Below, in pieces: positions 63,951-64,000 of a stretch of DNA of 64,000 bases; the first letter of the stretch is position 1; each line of letters opens with the position of its first letter. Source of the DNA: Atlanticothrix silvestris CENA357. Its GTDB lineage: Bacteria; Cyanobacteriota; Cyanobacteriia; Cyanobacteriales; Nostocaceae. The stretch covers positions 41,089 to 105,088 of the forward strand of contig NZ_JAECZB010000008.1 of the NCBI RefSeq assembly GCF_016056295.1. The letters run 5' to 3'. The translations under genes and the position numbers were made by a program. The notes under the pieces are model-generated. The model was not told where the DNA came from, did no database searches, and was given only the letters and a program-made list of their open reading frames with translations.

Positions 63951-64000
63951 TGGAAATAGGTTTTTCTTCTCCTCCCCTGCTTCCCCTACCTCCCCTGCTC
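63812..64000. repeat. Palindromic repeat lying in frame within the debranching-type gene
   Basis: GGTCTTCTCCCAAAGGGAGCC, GTCTTGGGGTCTCCCCAAG and GGGTTTCCCCAAGTGGAGCAA units match the cluster at 12205-12432. At the window end a purine-rich (on the minus strand) GGGGAGG/GGGGAAG array begins. The repeat is read through without a stop on the minus strand. Confidence 0.75.

Overview
The window reads as chromosomal DNA of a filamentous, nitrogen-fixing (Nostocales-type) cyanobacterium. The evidence is psaA/psaB of photosystem I, a crtH-type carotenoid isomerase, many cyanobacteria-only conserved proteins, a cyanobacterial-type uptake hydrogenase (hupSL) with a complete hyp maturation cluster, very frequent GCGATCGC (HIP1) octamers, and intergenic gaps filled with short tandem or palindromic repeats. 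No rRNA, tRNA, CRISPR array, prophage or intact insertion sequence was recognised.

Layout. 1-10 kb: mixed housekeeping and conserved hypothetical genes (exported protein, DUF2945/DUF3140 pair, HD hydrolase, lipoate ligase-like protein, YbjN, Rieske oxygenase, alpha/beta hydrolase, YggT, uracil phosphoribosyltransferase). 10.3 kb: a good candidate for a small RNA of about 70 nt, with consensus -35/-10 and an intrinsic terminator, between upp and crtH. 12-25 kb: methyltransferase, purT, pentapeptide protein, ABC-F ATPase, DUF1824, prohibitin, ABC exporter, hydrolase, HugZ-like protein, TspO-like protein and a CIA30/NAD(P)-binding fusion. 25.8-26.5 kb: three overlapping small genes (DUF6888-like, DUF6887-like, RelE/ParE-like) that look like a translationally coupled toxin-antitoxin operon; the first is only 59 codons and easily missed. 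26.6-31 kb: thioredoxin/NHL protein, glutaminase, proline-rich lipoprotein. 31-36 kb: psaA-psaB with an intercistronic hairpin and a strong terminator. 36-46 kb: a triple-GAF sensor with internal duplication, UbiH-like hydroxylase, decayed DUF2887 gene copies, YebC, sugar-binding lipoprotein, CSD-DUF1294 protein, retropepsin-like gene pair, GNAT.

46-62 kb is a hydrogenase island. hupS-hupL are transcribed leftward. A DUF2887 gene and then the 'extended hyp operon' lie to the right, the latter transcribed rightward: TPR protein, two small membrane proteins, a NifU-C/Rieske fusion, an NHL protein, hypF, hypC, hypD, a 4-OT-like tautomerase, hypE, hypA, hypB, then a ketopantoate-reductase-like gene. 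HypA/HypB insert nickel and HypC/D/E/F make the Fe(CN)2CO centre of HupL. The upstream genes are plausible helpers for the Fe-S small subunit HupS. Nearly the same repeat cassette fills the hupS-hupL gap and the hypF-hypC gap. hupL is uninterrupted, but the stretch equivalent to the PCC 7120 hupL-element recombination site is recognisable. The window ends in a glycogen-debranching-type gene whose visible 5' portion is in-frame repeat DNA.
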